Positions 46,461 to 60,400 of a stretch of DNA of 64,000 bases are shown in pieces. The notes below the pieces were generated by a model. That model saw only the letters and a list, made by a program, of their open reading frames with translations. It was not told where the DNA came from and ran no database searches. Within the stretch, counting starts at the first letter, position 1; each line of letters begins with the position of its first letter. Source of the stretch: Anisus vortex (Eukaryota; Mollusca; Gastropoda; Planorbidae). Location of the stretch: contig OX421507.1 in the NCBI GenBank assembly GCA_949126835.1, forward strand, positions 32,068,882 to 32,132,881, read 5' to 3'. The position numbers and the translations under genes are program-made.

Positions 46461-46565
46461 TGACGTCGTCTCCTTGTTTTCACGTCTGCCAATCTGCAAT
46501 GGCCGCTTCTTTTAAAAACAATCTACAAACAAAATTAAGATCTACAACTTGAAGTGACGTCCAAT
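46461..46565 (+). promoter_or_regulatory. Candidate promoter elements: two TGACGTC sites and a CCAAT box
   Basis: TGACGTC occurs at 46461-46467 and 46555-46561; the second overlaps CCAAT at 46561-46565. They lie 100-206 bp before the start codon of the kinase gene. TGACGTC is close to the CRE palindrome TGACGTCA bound by CREB/ATF. No TATA box or start site could be fixed. Confidence 0.3.
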
Positions 46566-46609
46566 GTTGTTTCGCTCGACGGCAGCCTGTTTCGTTGTAC
46601 GGTCTGTAT

Positions 46610-46632
46610 ATGATCATCTATTGACCATGTAA
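46610..46632 (+). promoter_or_regulatory. Two very short upstream ORFs before the kinase gene start
   Basis: ATG ATC ATC TAT TGA occupies 46610-46624 and a start-stop ATG TAA lies at 46627-46632, 35-57 nt before the coding ATG at 46667. If in the 5' UTR they could damp translation. Whether the transcript includes them is unknown. Confidence 0.35.
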
Positions 46633-46666
46633 GTCTAGCCTGTTGTTGTACCTTAAAACCCCGGTG

Positions 46667-48400
46667 ATGTCGGAAGACACCAGCGCAAAGCCGCTACGGC
46701 AGCATAGGTTTAAAATTACCTCCAAGAAGAAGCCATCGCAGACACAGACTGCAACGTTGGGCCCCGCAGACGTAGCTGACCAGTCAGCGAACTACGTCGA
46801 CAGGGACGCCAAGACGCTGCTGCAACAGTCAGCACAGGTAGGCGAGGGAACCCATGTCCCACACAAGCGCATTCGTTCTGAGTCCCGACCAAGACTTCCT
46901 GATGACCCGCTCGACACGAGTAGAGACAGGAACCAAAAGGTGGGTCACTCGTCTGTTGATGCCAGGGTGGAGAGGTTTACCCACCGGAGATCTAAGTCTA
47001 GCCTGGACGGGTTCTACTCACAAAACAATGCTGACCGAGTCATGCAGAGGAGTCTGGGTTTCAACAAGGGCGCGATTCTTGACGCCGTACTTCAGCATGG
47101 ATTTGAGAAGACGGTCAACTTTGCGAACCCAAGAAAGAAGCTTGAAGAATCGATTATAGATGTCATTCGCGGAGGCGATACATTCTACGATTACCCAGTC
47201 GGCGACGAGTTCGTCGTGACCAACACAAAAAACATAGGAAGCCTCAAGAAACCGGAGGGGGAGGAGAAGAAGCCGATCCCGCTCAATAGGCACCGTTCTC
47301 CTTCTCAGAACCTGCCTTTTATCAGCAACGACGCGGATGCCACCAAGAACCGGACCAGTTCGGAGCCTCCCAGAAACCGCGGAAGGGTTGCCGACAAGGA
47401 ACTGGACAGGGAAAGCGGAGATCGAGTCCGCCACGATGAAGTAATCCCGTGCAATTTCGACGACCGAAATGATGACGAGAACGAACTGGCCGTATCCAAG
47501 CCACGCAAAAAATCGCGCGGTAAGCACAAAAAGAAATCGGGCTCCTCGCAACCTTTTCTGTTCTCCCCCAAAGCGAATAGCATGTCAGGAGGGTCTCGTC
47601 ACTCACTGGCATCAGAGAACCAGAACAACGGACCTCACTCGATCCGCTCGCCGCCAAGTAGCTACAGGATTCACGCCAAGAACTCATCGACCCCCAAAGA
47701 GGACGGCGCAATGAAAATCGATTCAGATCACGAAAGCCACCCGAACTTCAAGGTACGAGGCAGTCAGAAATCTTTTCGGAAGTGGCAGCCGAACGATTCC
47801 TCTTTTGGTGAGAGCCACGGTGTGGTAGATGTAGTTAGTGAAAGGAAGCTAGTTAATTCATCACCGAGAGACAACAAGAATCTGCCGTGTGAAGGTTCGC
47901 CAAAAGGAAAATGCAAATCTGATCGGTCGCCTCGTGAATCTAGAAAGTTGTCGCGCTCGCCCGGCGACACCAGAAGATTGTCTCGTTCCCCGGAGCGGTC
48001 CCCTCAGGAGAAAAGGTCGCAGGTGTGTGTCAAGGACAGGTCTATGCAGTCGCCACCTAGAATGAAAAAAAAATCCCACACCTGCTTGAAAACCTGCGAG
48101 AGGAAGTCCGCGTCCCCGGGAGACAGTTGCAGGTCTGACCACCACAAGTCGAACATAATTTGTGAAAGCGCCACAAAGAAAGAACTGTCCTGCTTGTCTA
48201 CAGACCAAAAGTCCGACTTAAGCATGAGCACCGCCAACAGAAAGACCAGCCCGACCGGTCAAGGTAGAGGAAGAGGTAAAGGGAAGAAGAAGGACACGTC
48301 ACCACGACCCTACCCCTGCGTGCCAGGATTCAGGTACAGGAAGAGGTGCGCCAGACGACTGAGTCTCAACCGACAAAACTTCTTTGGGAGCCTGGCCCAG
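46667..48400 (+). CDS. Kinase gene exon 1 (578 codons)
   Basis: It starts MSEDTSAKPLRQHRFKITSK and ends NRQNFFGSLAQ at the consensus donor CAG|gtaaga. It has basic and Ser-rich segments with RSP-type repeats (SPRESRKLSRSP), GRGRGKGKKK near the end, and a more ordered patch near nt 47060-47230 (GFNKGAILDAVLQHGFEK). Confidence 0.85.
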
Positions 48401-51400
48401 GTAAGATGAAGACTTGCTTTTAAAATAAAACCTTTTTTTTGTTAGGCTCAATAGAGGCTCAATTAAGGCTAACATAGAAATGAGCGCCCTTTAGCAGTGA
48501 CGTGGTGGCCTAGTGGCAGCGCGATAGACTGGGTTACCGAAGCTCCTGGGTTCGAATCCTGGATAGGGTAGGGCTTGTTCCCGGGTATGTAAGGTGTCCC
48601 TGAATCTACCCAGATCAGATGTAAAGGCGGCTGGCCACACAGTCCCCTAGTACGCTGTGGCCACAGAAAGGTGTGAACGATGCTTCACCGGCCATGCGGA
48701 ATACATTATATATTTTAAAATCAGGAATATTAGATGGTAGATGTAAAATGTGCATGGCAGGGATGGGGTAATAGCGGGTACAGTCTGTGCTCATGCATAA
48801 TTCCATCAGACACTTTCAAAAATCTATCGATGCATGAAACTTACAAAAGATTCTTTTATTGATCCAGACACTTGGAAATTTGACTGATTACAGATGTCCC
48901 GCCTTTCAACATCAATGAACAATATATTAAATAATATAAAAGAACTTTTAATTCTTAAGCAAAAAATAAAGTCTACTAACATACTATTTATCATTAGTAG
49001 TCATAAATTGTATATCTGGCTGACTGGCAATTCTGTTGAAATATTTGCAGACAGTTGGAACAAAAGAGTTCCTAAATCTTTCTGTTCTTGCCGTTATGAT
49101 ATATTTCTAAGTTTTAAATTTCTTTTTTTCTGAAGAGAAAAAAATAGATCTAGTAACCAGCCAACTGAGTAATTATTCTCAAGAATTAAACATAAAAATA
49201 TAGCTCGGTGATGCCAAGTAAATACAATAACGCATCCTGGTCAAAAATATTGATCTATTGAAAGCTAACATTTTCACATGACAATTTGAAACAGAATTTA
49301 AACGGGCACATATTAATCGTATAGCGGCACGGTGACCGAACCGAAGGTCCTGGGTTCGAATCTTTGTTAGGGCCAAGATTTGTTTCCGGGTGTAGAGGGT
49401 GTCCCTGAGTCTACCCAGGTCTGATGGGTACCTGACATAAGTTGAGGGTAAAGTAAAGGCGGCTGGGCATTGTGCCTTACATGTTGTGAACACAAAACAA
49501 AACCAGTGAACGCTGCTTCCTGCTTCGCCGGCCTCATGGATCGATTCGGTCCGACGGGACACGTGAATCGTATAATAATGAAAGAAAACTTCATTATACT
49601 CACCCCCACCCTATAAAGAAATGGATAGCGCCACCATACTAAATGTGTATGCACAAAGTGAGTCTAGAATTGATTACACTATCAACACGCTTCACTTATC
49701 TATATAAGTGACTTATAGGAACAAACTATCTATAATTAGAACAAATCTATTGTATAAAAAGGAAGTCTAATTAACTTGAAATGTATTTACAGGTCAGTGT
49801 TTAGGAAATCTAATTTTATAGTTAAATGAAAGCCTATTGATTTTGGCTTCAAGAATATAGTTTCCGGGCCCAATCCACTCTTTTATATAGATCAGTGCCC
49901 ACCCACCGAATAAAAAAACAAGAACAACAAGAAAACTCTGATCAATAGAAACCTACAGTAAACTCTGGCATAATGTAATATCTACACACAAATAACTAAA
50001 GAAATGGGTTAAACGTGAAGCTGATTTTACAATTGTAACTTGCAACCGCGTTACAAATGAGGCTGTCCGTGAGCGAATCACCAACGTCATCGGCCCTCAC
50101 GAGGATCTACTCAGCGCCGTTAAATGCACAAAAACTCAGATGGTACGGGCATGTGGCCAGATCCGAAGGCCTGGCGAAAACCACCCTACAGGGGCACAGT
50201 GTAGGGTGGAAGAAAGAGAGGCAGGCATTAGAGGAGATGGGGGGATGACATCAGGGAGTGGTCAGAATTGTCTTTTTGCGGATTCCCAGAGGGCGCGCAG
50301 GACAGCGACGAACGGCATACAATCGTTCACCCGTTTAAAAAAAAAAATGCTGCTGCAACGACCCTCACTCGGATTATGGGATAGGTGAGGGTGTGAACTT
50401 GTAACCAGCTTAAATTCACGGTTGAGATACCAGTAAATGCAATATTCTTTTATATACACTAACTGTGTATTCTTCCTTACACTAATGGATTACGTCTACA
50501 AGTATTATGATGTTCTCTTTAATTCCAGGCTGTTGGCAAAGAACTCAACTCTATCGCTTACAGGAACAGTCTATTCCATTCATTTCCTGGGATGGTCGGC
50601 TTGTACAGACCTGATATAGGAATGGACAGGTAACATCAATATCTCAAATTTAGCATTTCATAGAATAAGTAATGCTTTATTGGCATATAATTAGTAATGC
50701 TTTATTGGCATAGAGTAATAATTTAACAATCCCTATGTTAAAATGTTTGTCCTATTTAATGTATAGTTGTATACTTTTATTTTTTCTAGTCTCTTCGTGA
50801 CTCCTTCGTCGGGAGAGCCCTCAGAGGCAGAGGAAGAAATGGACGACTCAGTGCATGAGAAAAAGAAGAAAAGGAAAGACGATGACGACACTTCAAGACA
50901 AGTCTCATCGGACGAGAAGCTGGCGAGTGACAGGGACTCTCAGAAATCGAAAGGAAAAGGCCAACAGAAGTCATCAAAGAAGGCGAGCCCTGATAAGCCG
51001 GAACCCCCCGTCAAAGGGCAGAAGGTTGAGGTCAGGGTGTACGATCTCCCTATAGAAAAAAAGCAAGTCAGGAGCACCGCTACGTCTCCTCACGTGTACA
51101 CCGTCGGGCACGGTGATTACTCATCCAGCAGCGCCGAGGTCCTTACCCTACGCGCCGACCTTGTGAAGACATCCAACACTGAAGTCCTAGCCCCGCCCAG
51201 GATGTCAAGGCGACTCACTAGTGATGCAGTGTATGTTCCACCTTCCGGAGGTCTCTATATTCCGGAACCGAAAATTCCGGAGTTTGTCGAAATGAAAGTG
51301 CATATGTCGGACGGTAACTTGTACCCGTCTCAATTGTCTCAAATCAAGTGTTCGGTATCAGATTCTAGACGGAACTCTACAACGCCTATTGCTACTGCTG

Positions 51401-54400
51401 ATTCGTGGAGGCAAACTCCCAGAGTTTGTGAGACCCCTGTTCCAGAAGTTCGCAGATCTACGATGAAGATTGCTTCAAGGGAAGACCGTGTCATCATTAG
51501 TGTGAGAAATCGCGAATCCAGCACGCCACATGAACTCGCTGACATTGGTAAAAAGTCTGTTTACGATTTCCGAGAGAGTTGCCCTCCAATAACTTCCAGG
51601 GGCGATTCGCGAATGTCAGCGAAACAAGACGAATTAATCTTTGGTGCGCCGATGAATTTACGGAAAGGGAAAACAGCTGAGGAGTCCGTTCTGTTGATGA
51701 GTCCCATAACTAGACAAGATAGCACAGTAACACCAACACAGCCACTCTATTTACAGACCCGTGTTTCGCAGGAGCATATTCCCTCAAGGGCCTCAAGAAA
51801 AGTATCGGAAGAGTGTAGTCCCTCTATTTTTTGTGAAGCACCGAAACAAGACAGAGCCTCTGATGCATGTTTGCAATTAGGTGCATGCGCGCAATCTCCG
51901 TGCTCCGAGGTGTACAGACAAGAGAGCAGAAGAAATGTGCAGCACAGATCGTTTCAATCACATCTAGGAGATGGTCTTTATGAAGAGGCGAGCTGTGATT
52001 ATAAAATAGAAGAAAAGAATTCGCCGAGTGAAGGGAAGAGAAAGAGTGACGTTTACCAAGATATTTTGAGAGCAGATAGGAAAGAATTTGACCAAGTCGA
52101 GCCCTGCAAAGGTGATGATGCTTTATACCTTACAAATTCCTCCCAGGAGAAACGCTTGGCAGAACCAATGTGTTTGAGAAGAACCTCCGATAAATACATT
52201 GACGATATCAGTTTGAACATCCCTTGTGAAGATGACGAATCTTTGTCAGATTCCATTTGTCGAAATGTCTCATTTATAAATAAAAAACATAGTTCCTTGA
52301 GTTATGTTGACGATTGTGTGGATAAAGTTGTCAAGAGAACATCTCTCAAGGAGAGCACAAAGGCAGAATTTAGGCAGTTTACCGAATGTACTGAACAGTC
52401 CACGGATTTAGGATCTTCAAGGATCCCCGCCATCAACGCAGATATAACAAACACATCTTCAAAGGCTCCTTTCATCGCCAATAAGTCGGATGACAATGTT
52501 ATCAAGCAGTACCCTATCCTTACAGAAAACTTTGAGCTGGTTCGAACAGAATCCTTTATTTGCAGTCCCACGGGGAATTCTTCAGTTATAGTAGAATCAT
52601 CGCCGAGCAAAGAATTCGATAAGGAAACATGTTCCCTTTATCGGCATGACTCACGAAGCCAACAGGAATCCGACAAGCCCAGCAGAAGGACGAGCAGCGC
52701 AAAGCGATCTCCTTTAAAGTCAGAACAAAGACTGAGCTCAACTCGTCACATGTCCCAAGACGACTGCCTCAGACCCTGCGTAGAGGAAAGACGACTAAGC
52801 TCAAGGGATCAATGTAAGTCTCGCAGAGCGTCTTCGCTGATGGATTCAATACCACAGGAATGTGAAATGGAAAGAAGGAAAAACAGTAAATATGACGATA
52901 TGCAGAATCTTGGGTTTAAAGGAGACAAGTCGCGTGATGCGGGACATCTCTCTGATGCTTCAGAGGATACCTCCACGTGGAAACAAACGTGCTCTCAGGC
53001 TTCTGTAGATCAGATAAAACCGGATGCACCAAGCAGCCGAAAGTCGACTAAAAGGAAGTCTGTCAGGGAAAAGACAAACAGACGAAGTCATGTTGAGGAT
53101 CCGCCTTCCTTGGTGTCTAATGACAGTGAGCAACACCAATCAGAACTATCTATAGTTGACAATGAATGCAGCTGCACTAATGCGGACGCCACTGAAGATG
53201 ATTTAACAATATCCATGCCGTCTAGAGGGTCAAAACAGTTTTCTCATGGGCTCAACAACCGAAGTTCTGGAGATGAATACGGTAACAATAAAAAGAGGGC
53301 TGTGGAACAGCAGAGAACTTGCAAATCTAGGAACGACGACCGATACCTACACGTGAAGCTGAAGAATGAAACCTATAACGACGCTAGCGACGATGCTACG
53401 TCGTCTTCGGATGAAGAAAGTTATCAGAATGATTCCAGACTGGAATATGACAGCGGGGCTAATGTAGCCGCGGGAGATATGTGCCCTCAAGGTCAAATTC
53501 GGAAAATTAGAGGTCGTATAACGTTTCGTAGCGCCAACGCTAAGAAAAGCCCCAGCGGAACCAAAGTGCTCATAGGTTCAGCCAAGACTTCGCCAAATGA
53601 CAAACAGTATGAGACTTGTTCCACCGACAACTCGGAATATACCGAAAGAGGGTATATTCCCAGAAAGCGCAGATCCAACAGCATTTCATCCTCGAAAGAC
53701 AACATGGCGAAATACATCCGAGACAGTGAATATATAAGAGAAAGGCAATTAAGGTTGTTAGAGTATGAACAAAACCATACACAAAGTTGTGATCCGGGTT
53801 CCTATAATTCCCTAGTTACCGAAAACCGAAGCCCTATTCCTGCACCTAGGAGCAGCAGAAAAGGGGGATATTCCTTCGACGAATTAACTTCGGATACAGC
53901 GGATAGTTCAGAGAGCGTGTCCTACGAGAGGGAACTTCGGGCCCGTCAGATCTCCAAGAACTCTTTCAGGTCTCAATCCAACACATCCAGGTTGGAATAC
54001 AAGGCTGCGAACGTTCACGCGAAGATGATTGACTCGTTTATTCAAGTGATCACTCCGGAGCAACCTTCTGCGGTAAACGATCAAAGATCATCAAGAAGCA
54101 AATGTGATTACATAACTCAGGTTTTACGCTCCCCGGACTCTCCATATCAGAAACCAAAAGATAAATTAATCTCTGCAGTTCACAAAGAATTTCAAAGTGA
54201 TGACGCCGTCGTTGCCAGGACAAAATATTTCCAGAGTTCCACCAGTAAAAATAACGCAGCGCCGTCGGACTACAATAGAAATAAAAACTCACCATTATCC
54301 AAACGAAGTACTTCATGCCAACATAGAGAAAACCCGTTTCTTGAGATAAAAAGTGAGTTTATACCCTATGAAAACTATGGCAAGGCACGCAGCTCGGAAA

Positions 54401-57400
54401 TGTTTATGCAGTCAGTCAGAAAGAAACAAATGTTTGCCAGGCCATCCGTAGAGACAAAGTGCAAAAGCGAAGATTTCGATGCAGACAATGAGAACAGTAT
54501 GATCTCTTCATCCAGTGCGGCGAGTGTAGTCTATAGACAAGAGAGTGCTCTGTTTCAAGGCTGTTTCATACCAGAGAATGATGCTACAGAATACTTGGGC
54601 TGCTCTCCAGAGAACTCAACATTACTGACAATTGCCAAGAACAAAAACTGCTCCTCAAATACGGAAAGGGATAGAAACTCTTCTTCTTGTGGAGGTGATT
54701 TCTTGTACTCGGACTTTGCTTATCACTGCGGCGTGATCGACACGCTTCGCTTGTTGGACTTTGATAACGTCTCGTCAACCCCGAGCACCAAACTGTCATT
54801 AGTGGATGTGGTGGACGATATCTCAGACGTGCCCCGCAAGATGAGCTTCTCCAGCGTGCTAAATACGGATAATCTCGCAGAGTTCACCCGTTCTATACCG
54901 CCAGTAGGCACGGAGAATGAGGAAGACAAAGCCATCGAGCTTGTTCGTCAGAACAGTATCCGAGCACTGCTGTTTGCTGCAAGCATGTCCAACAGCTGGA
55001 CTCCGTTTCGTATTTTCCCGAGCGCTTCAACTTCCAATAAAGAAACTGCCAAATGGGTGCAAGAACTGAAAGAAGTTGCCCCGGGCAAGAAAGAGAGTGA
55101 CTATTTTGTTTCCAGTTCCAGTCAGGAATATATTAGAGACAATTACTCTAAAGACTGTGATAGAAGAAGCGATGAGACCTTCGACAACACAATGACTTTT
55201 GAATTAGAGCCGAAACAATGTACAAAAGAGTCTACTTTTTCAACCAAGCCCAGTCCAATTCCCCACGATAACACCACTTCAGAAAAGTCTACGGCTGTAG
55301 CTCCAAAAAGCAACAATGCAGCCACACACAGAAAAGCCTCCCTTGAACCCCTTGATAGTCATCCAACAAGCGAAATTACAGTTGATAAAAGAAAGAAAGC
55401 AGCCATTTCATCTGTAGATGTTGGAGCCAACACTGAATCACAGCATGACTTAAGGAAGAAGAATAAAGCCATGACTAGAGGCGTGAAAATTCAAGTGGAG
55501 TGCACAAGGAATGCAGCGATTCAGACGATAAATATGAAGAAGGTAGAAAAATGCGATAAATCAGAAAACACTGAAATACAATATTTCGTCCGTGATGCTC
55601 AGCTAAACACGAAGATACCAAAACAGAGTCAAGTGGAAAAATCAAAATGTGTGGACGGTAGGCAAAGCCATAGTGCGCCGGATTCCAAAGAGCATTCTTC
55701 TTCAAAATATCTCAGAAAATCATCTCGAGAAAATCAATCTTTTAAAGCTGTGAAGTCGGCCGACATAATCATTGATAATTCACGTCTTTTGAACGAGTTT
55801 TCAAAACCGAAGCAGAAACGTCCCAAGAAAGAAATCAACCATTCCGATTATTCACTTGGAAAAATCCAAAAGATAATTCCGAGAGAACGTTCCCGAAGTC
55901 TTGAAAGCATTACGATACAGAGGAGATCGTGCTCATCGCCGGAAAGACGTAGGAACAAACATTGCTCACGCTCCAGTGGGAGGGACGCGAGTCCACCACG
56001 TGGTGAGCGAGACAAAGTCAAGTCCTGCTCCTCTAACAGAAGCAACAAGTATGAGAGCGCTAACTGCAGTCTGTCTTCTTCTCCCGCGACCCCGGATATC
56101 GACCTCAAGTCTTACTCCCGTCACAAGTCAAATAAACACAGTTGGTATGAAGACTACCAGCCTGGTACACCAATCATTGGGAGCTGCCTGGAAGACTACG
56201 AAACGGCTCAAACAAAACTGTACAGATTTGAAAAAGCCAAGAATGTTTGTAGCTGTCACCGATGCCAGAAGAGGCGTCGCAAATTACAACGATGTATCAA
56301 TGCAAGGAGAAAATGCAACGGTGGGAAGAAAGAGGTGATTGTCTTAAAATCAAGACGCTACTCTGGAGCTTGTGGAGATGTCTCCACCAACAATAAAACG
56401 GGAAACAATTGCAAGCGCTGCCTGAGTGAAGACAGAAGCCTATTGCACAACATCGCCATATTCGTTGTGACTTCTCAAACCACGCTTGCTGACAATGGGT
56501 TCAACAAACTCTCTCAGCCCGACGATATTTCCATACAATCGGAACTTATTCAGAAAGTCATCGAGAAAGCGCGTGTCTCCTGCTCAAACAGTCTGGAAAA
56601 TGTGCATATTCTGACTCTTGCTGACTCGGATGAACATAGCCAAATATCTGAGAGTCCAACAATTGAAGATCTGGGTCAGTTCACGTCTTGGAAAAGTGAC
56701 ACGAACGTGCCGTGGAAAAGAAATCATGTTAATCAAGGAAACACCGAAGGGACAAACAGTCAATCTCCTTCAGAAGCCATTTTAGATTTAAAGTCTACTT
56801 TAACAATTTCAGGAACAAAGAAAAATGTAGACAATAATGAAAGTGGCGTAGAAAAAAGCACCAAAATATGGTCGTCTAGAAGCTGCGGTGCTTCAAAAAG
56901 GGTTAGGCCAAAGTGTAATAACTCAACTAAAAGTTGTTCCAGTCCAAGAAGATTAAGAGACAAAAGTGCTTCGGTCGCAAGGGAAAATAAAAGTAACAGT
57001 TCCAAGTGGGATTTACAAAGCGACAATATTGATTCAGATAGAAGCATTTCAAACGTTGAGGTCACTGGTACTGGCAAATACCCAGAGCATCAAATCACTG
57101 GCACTGGGAAATACCCAGAGCATCAGATCACTGGCACTGGGAAATACCCAGAGCATCAGGGGCATACAGCCTGCAGAAAACGAAGTTGTGACGACTACCT
57201 AAGAAGGAATTTTTCTGAAGAAGAATCCGTCCCGATTAAAAACGCTATCCCCAAAAATGTCAGCTCATTTCAAATGACTTCTACTTCCAAGTGTAGGGAT
57301 CCGTACTATGACGCTACGGAGTTCCAGGCTTCAACTGGGGTATTTAATAGCATTGGTGGGTCGTCCCGCTGTGAAAATGGCGATAAATCATTAGGATGGC

Positions 57401-60400
57401 ACACAACCGGCAAGGGCCATAACTCTCAACGATTTGAGCCAGGAGACGATGAAACAAATGATCGTTCTCACCGTCAAGCAGCAGTGGTTTCTTCAAGCGT
57501 GGACCCGTGCGACCAGAAGGCTGTCCAGACATCGCCTTTGCGCTTCATTCAGTCCCTTATTGACGGACAGGTCAAAGTATTGTTAGATAAGGCCATCCAG
57601 AACTGGACGTCCCCAATGCTTTCGAAGCCTTCAATCTTCAATCACGAGTCCAGCAGTGTGGACAGTCCTGCGAAATACAACGTCATTAAGAAACCTTCCG
57701 GAAGTTGTTCAAACGAATCTCCAGATCTTGTATTATCTTCACTAAATGTAAATGCTATGCCAGATATGAAAACTAAGAATACGACAGTGCCGCAGGACCG
57801 ATCTCAAGTAAAGTGTGCAGCATCTGCGCCTTATAGCAAGGTGGAAGACACCAAGTCTAAATGTCACGGTGAAGATGTCCTCAGAACATCAGAAAGAAAC
57901 AAAAAGGGCAGCTTTGTGTCTCTAAGCGGGGATAACGAAACTAAAGGCGAGAAGTCCTTGCTAGAGATACAAAGTAAATCTTCAACATCTTCCAAAGTTG
58001 TATCAAACATTGATGTTTCTTACCACAGCATAAGCGATATGGAGATATCATCAACTAAAGATCATAACACTTCCAAACTGCATACCAATAGGCAAACGGC
58101 TTGTTCTGAAAGATCGTTGAAAAAATCCCATTGTAAACTAACACCTCCGCAGAAAAGTAAAAGAAAGCGGCGCAAAAGTGAAAGTCATGCGGAAAATGAC
58201 AAAAGTAGTCGTGTTAGTTCGAAAAGTCCGACAAAAAGTAGAGAGAGAGCTAACACCAAGTCACCTGTAATAGACACACATATTACGAGGAGTACAATAG
58301 CAGATCCAGCGATAAAGGGCAAAGAAGTACATCTGAGCAAGCTTGACGTCAAAAATGAAAAGCATCCCATTGTTTCTAATGTCGAAACGGCCAACAAAGG
58401 TCCTGAAATCCCAAAAGTGAGATCTTTCAACGAGTGCGGCGTGTCGCGGATTGCCAACAAATTGATCGGTGAAGCCAGAACAGACGTCTGCAGCCTAGGA
58501 GTGACATCATCTAGTACAGAGGATATCAAGCAGCGGATTTTGATTGGCTGTAGACATTTCGATAAGGCTACGCTAGAGCGGAGGGTCATGGAGGAGCTGA
58601 TTGACCAGAAACTGAATGGGCAGCAGGACGCCGGTGCTAACATGGATGCGGACAGTCTTGCTGGGTGTGAAGGGATCGAGTCCTGCCTGCTGACCCCTAT
58701 CATGGAAGAGTCACAAACCACGCATGACAAGTCTAAGAATGACTTCGATTCATTTGTTAGCGAATGCAAAGAAAAGCTCAAAGATATTATTTCTAAATCT
58801 AAGGGGTCCGCGAATGATACACTTTCTGACCCGATCCATAAATCTCAATCTTCCAGTGCTCCTAAAAATGTTGAGAACCCTTGCCAGGCTAAGGACGACA
58901 CAGACGCGGAGAACTCTTTCGAATTAAAGTCAACATCGAGCAAGGCTCTCGCTGCGGCAGAGTCTGTACACAGTGGCTGTTGTGACGCAACTAACAGAAA
59001 TAATAAAGAAAGTGTAGGTCTTCCCATACAGTTAAAAGGGCCTTACAAATCGGCTTTCCTGAGAAATGAAATGAGCTCTGTCTTTGAAGGCTGTGATCCG
59101 TTCATCAAAGAAAACCAGCTGATAAGTCAATATAGCGTGAAGAAATTCTGCACAAGACAGCAGCATCCGTCTTCAAATGACTGGTTGGCAGAGAAGATAC
59201 AAGAAGATTTTAACTTTTCTAAATCGAAGTTCAGCGATCTTCACGATGGTCGAAGAAACTTTACAGCGAACGTAGCAACGTATCCATCATCCATAAATTA
59301 CCGATTCAGTCTTACGGAGTCGCATTACAAGTCTCCCTACATGCGGAACACGCCCAGAAACTACAGCGACATGCAAGCCACTACAAGCCGGCTGTACGGC
59401 CACCGCCATAGCAGCATGTTTAGCTCAGCGACTACGGACTATTGCGTGGAGAGAGCTCAATGGTTCCTGAACGAGCCACCAAGAGGTAACAGGACGTTCA
59501 TGGATATCGCCAAGAGGAACAGGAATGAAAGCGCCAACAACGGAAGTGACTCGTCCGCTTCCGAGAGCTCTGGCATGGACGATGTCCTCAACGCTGATGA
59601 CGGAGATCAGTTCACGGGCGTGGCGAAAAGAGCGAATGTAAACATGTATTACCCCAGCGATAAATCTATGACAGAGAAGCATACAAAGGAGGGGAAGAAT
59701 AATAAAGACGGGAAGCAAAGACCAAGAAAGTCTTCTTACGACGGAACTTACTGTCAGTTTCACGAGCACACTGCAAATTCTTATGAAATGCTGAAAACCA
59801 ATGTACCAAACAACTTAGTCTCCACCTTGGCCTCTAGAAACATTAATGGAAGTGGCAACATGTTTGGTAGAAGCAACGGTCCCGCGGATGAGAACAGGAT
59901 AAGTAATCACATGAGCCTGGCCGAGCAACTTGGGGACAGCGATGACGATTACACGTCTGCATCAGAAGATATGATGAACTACAGCGTGAAAATGAGGAAT
60001 AAGTTTATCCGAAACGAAGGCCAAGAGATGGACGATACATGCAACCATCCTGATGCAATTGGCTACTACGCCAGCAACGGACAGTCCAGTCAGTTGGACG
60101 TGTTCAGTGGAGCTCCAAAAGAAGATCTTTTAGTTAACATGTTTTCCGCCGATGAATCCCACCCGGTGGTAATATCCTCGTATCGCCAGAAGGCAGACCT
60201 GGCTGAGAGAAACGGAGAGAAGAAGCAGGGCTGCAGCGACCTACAACAGGGCAACGGCCACGTGCAGCAGCTGTTCAAAGAGACTTTCTCGGGCTCACGG
60301 TCCTGCTTCGGCCAAGGGGACACGTCCAGCAAGAAAGGCTTCACCCAGTGGTACGTGGACGACAACGGGGAGAAGAATGTGCCAGTGGTGCAGCGTCGGG

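Noticed and set aside
48490..48562. A functional tRNA gene
   Set aside because: The A and B box-like motifs are present but the cloverleaf is decayed and the sequence continues into a SINE body shared with other copies.
50057..50388. Separate small genes of 63 and 82 codons before exon 2 of the kinase gene
   Set aside because: Both are pieces of one frameshifted reverse-transcriptase tail (KLRWYGHVARSEGL), so a dead retroelement.
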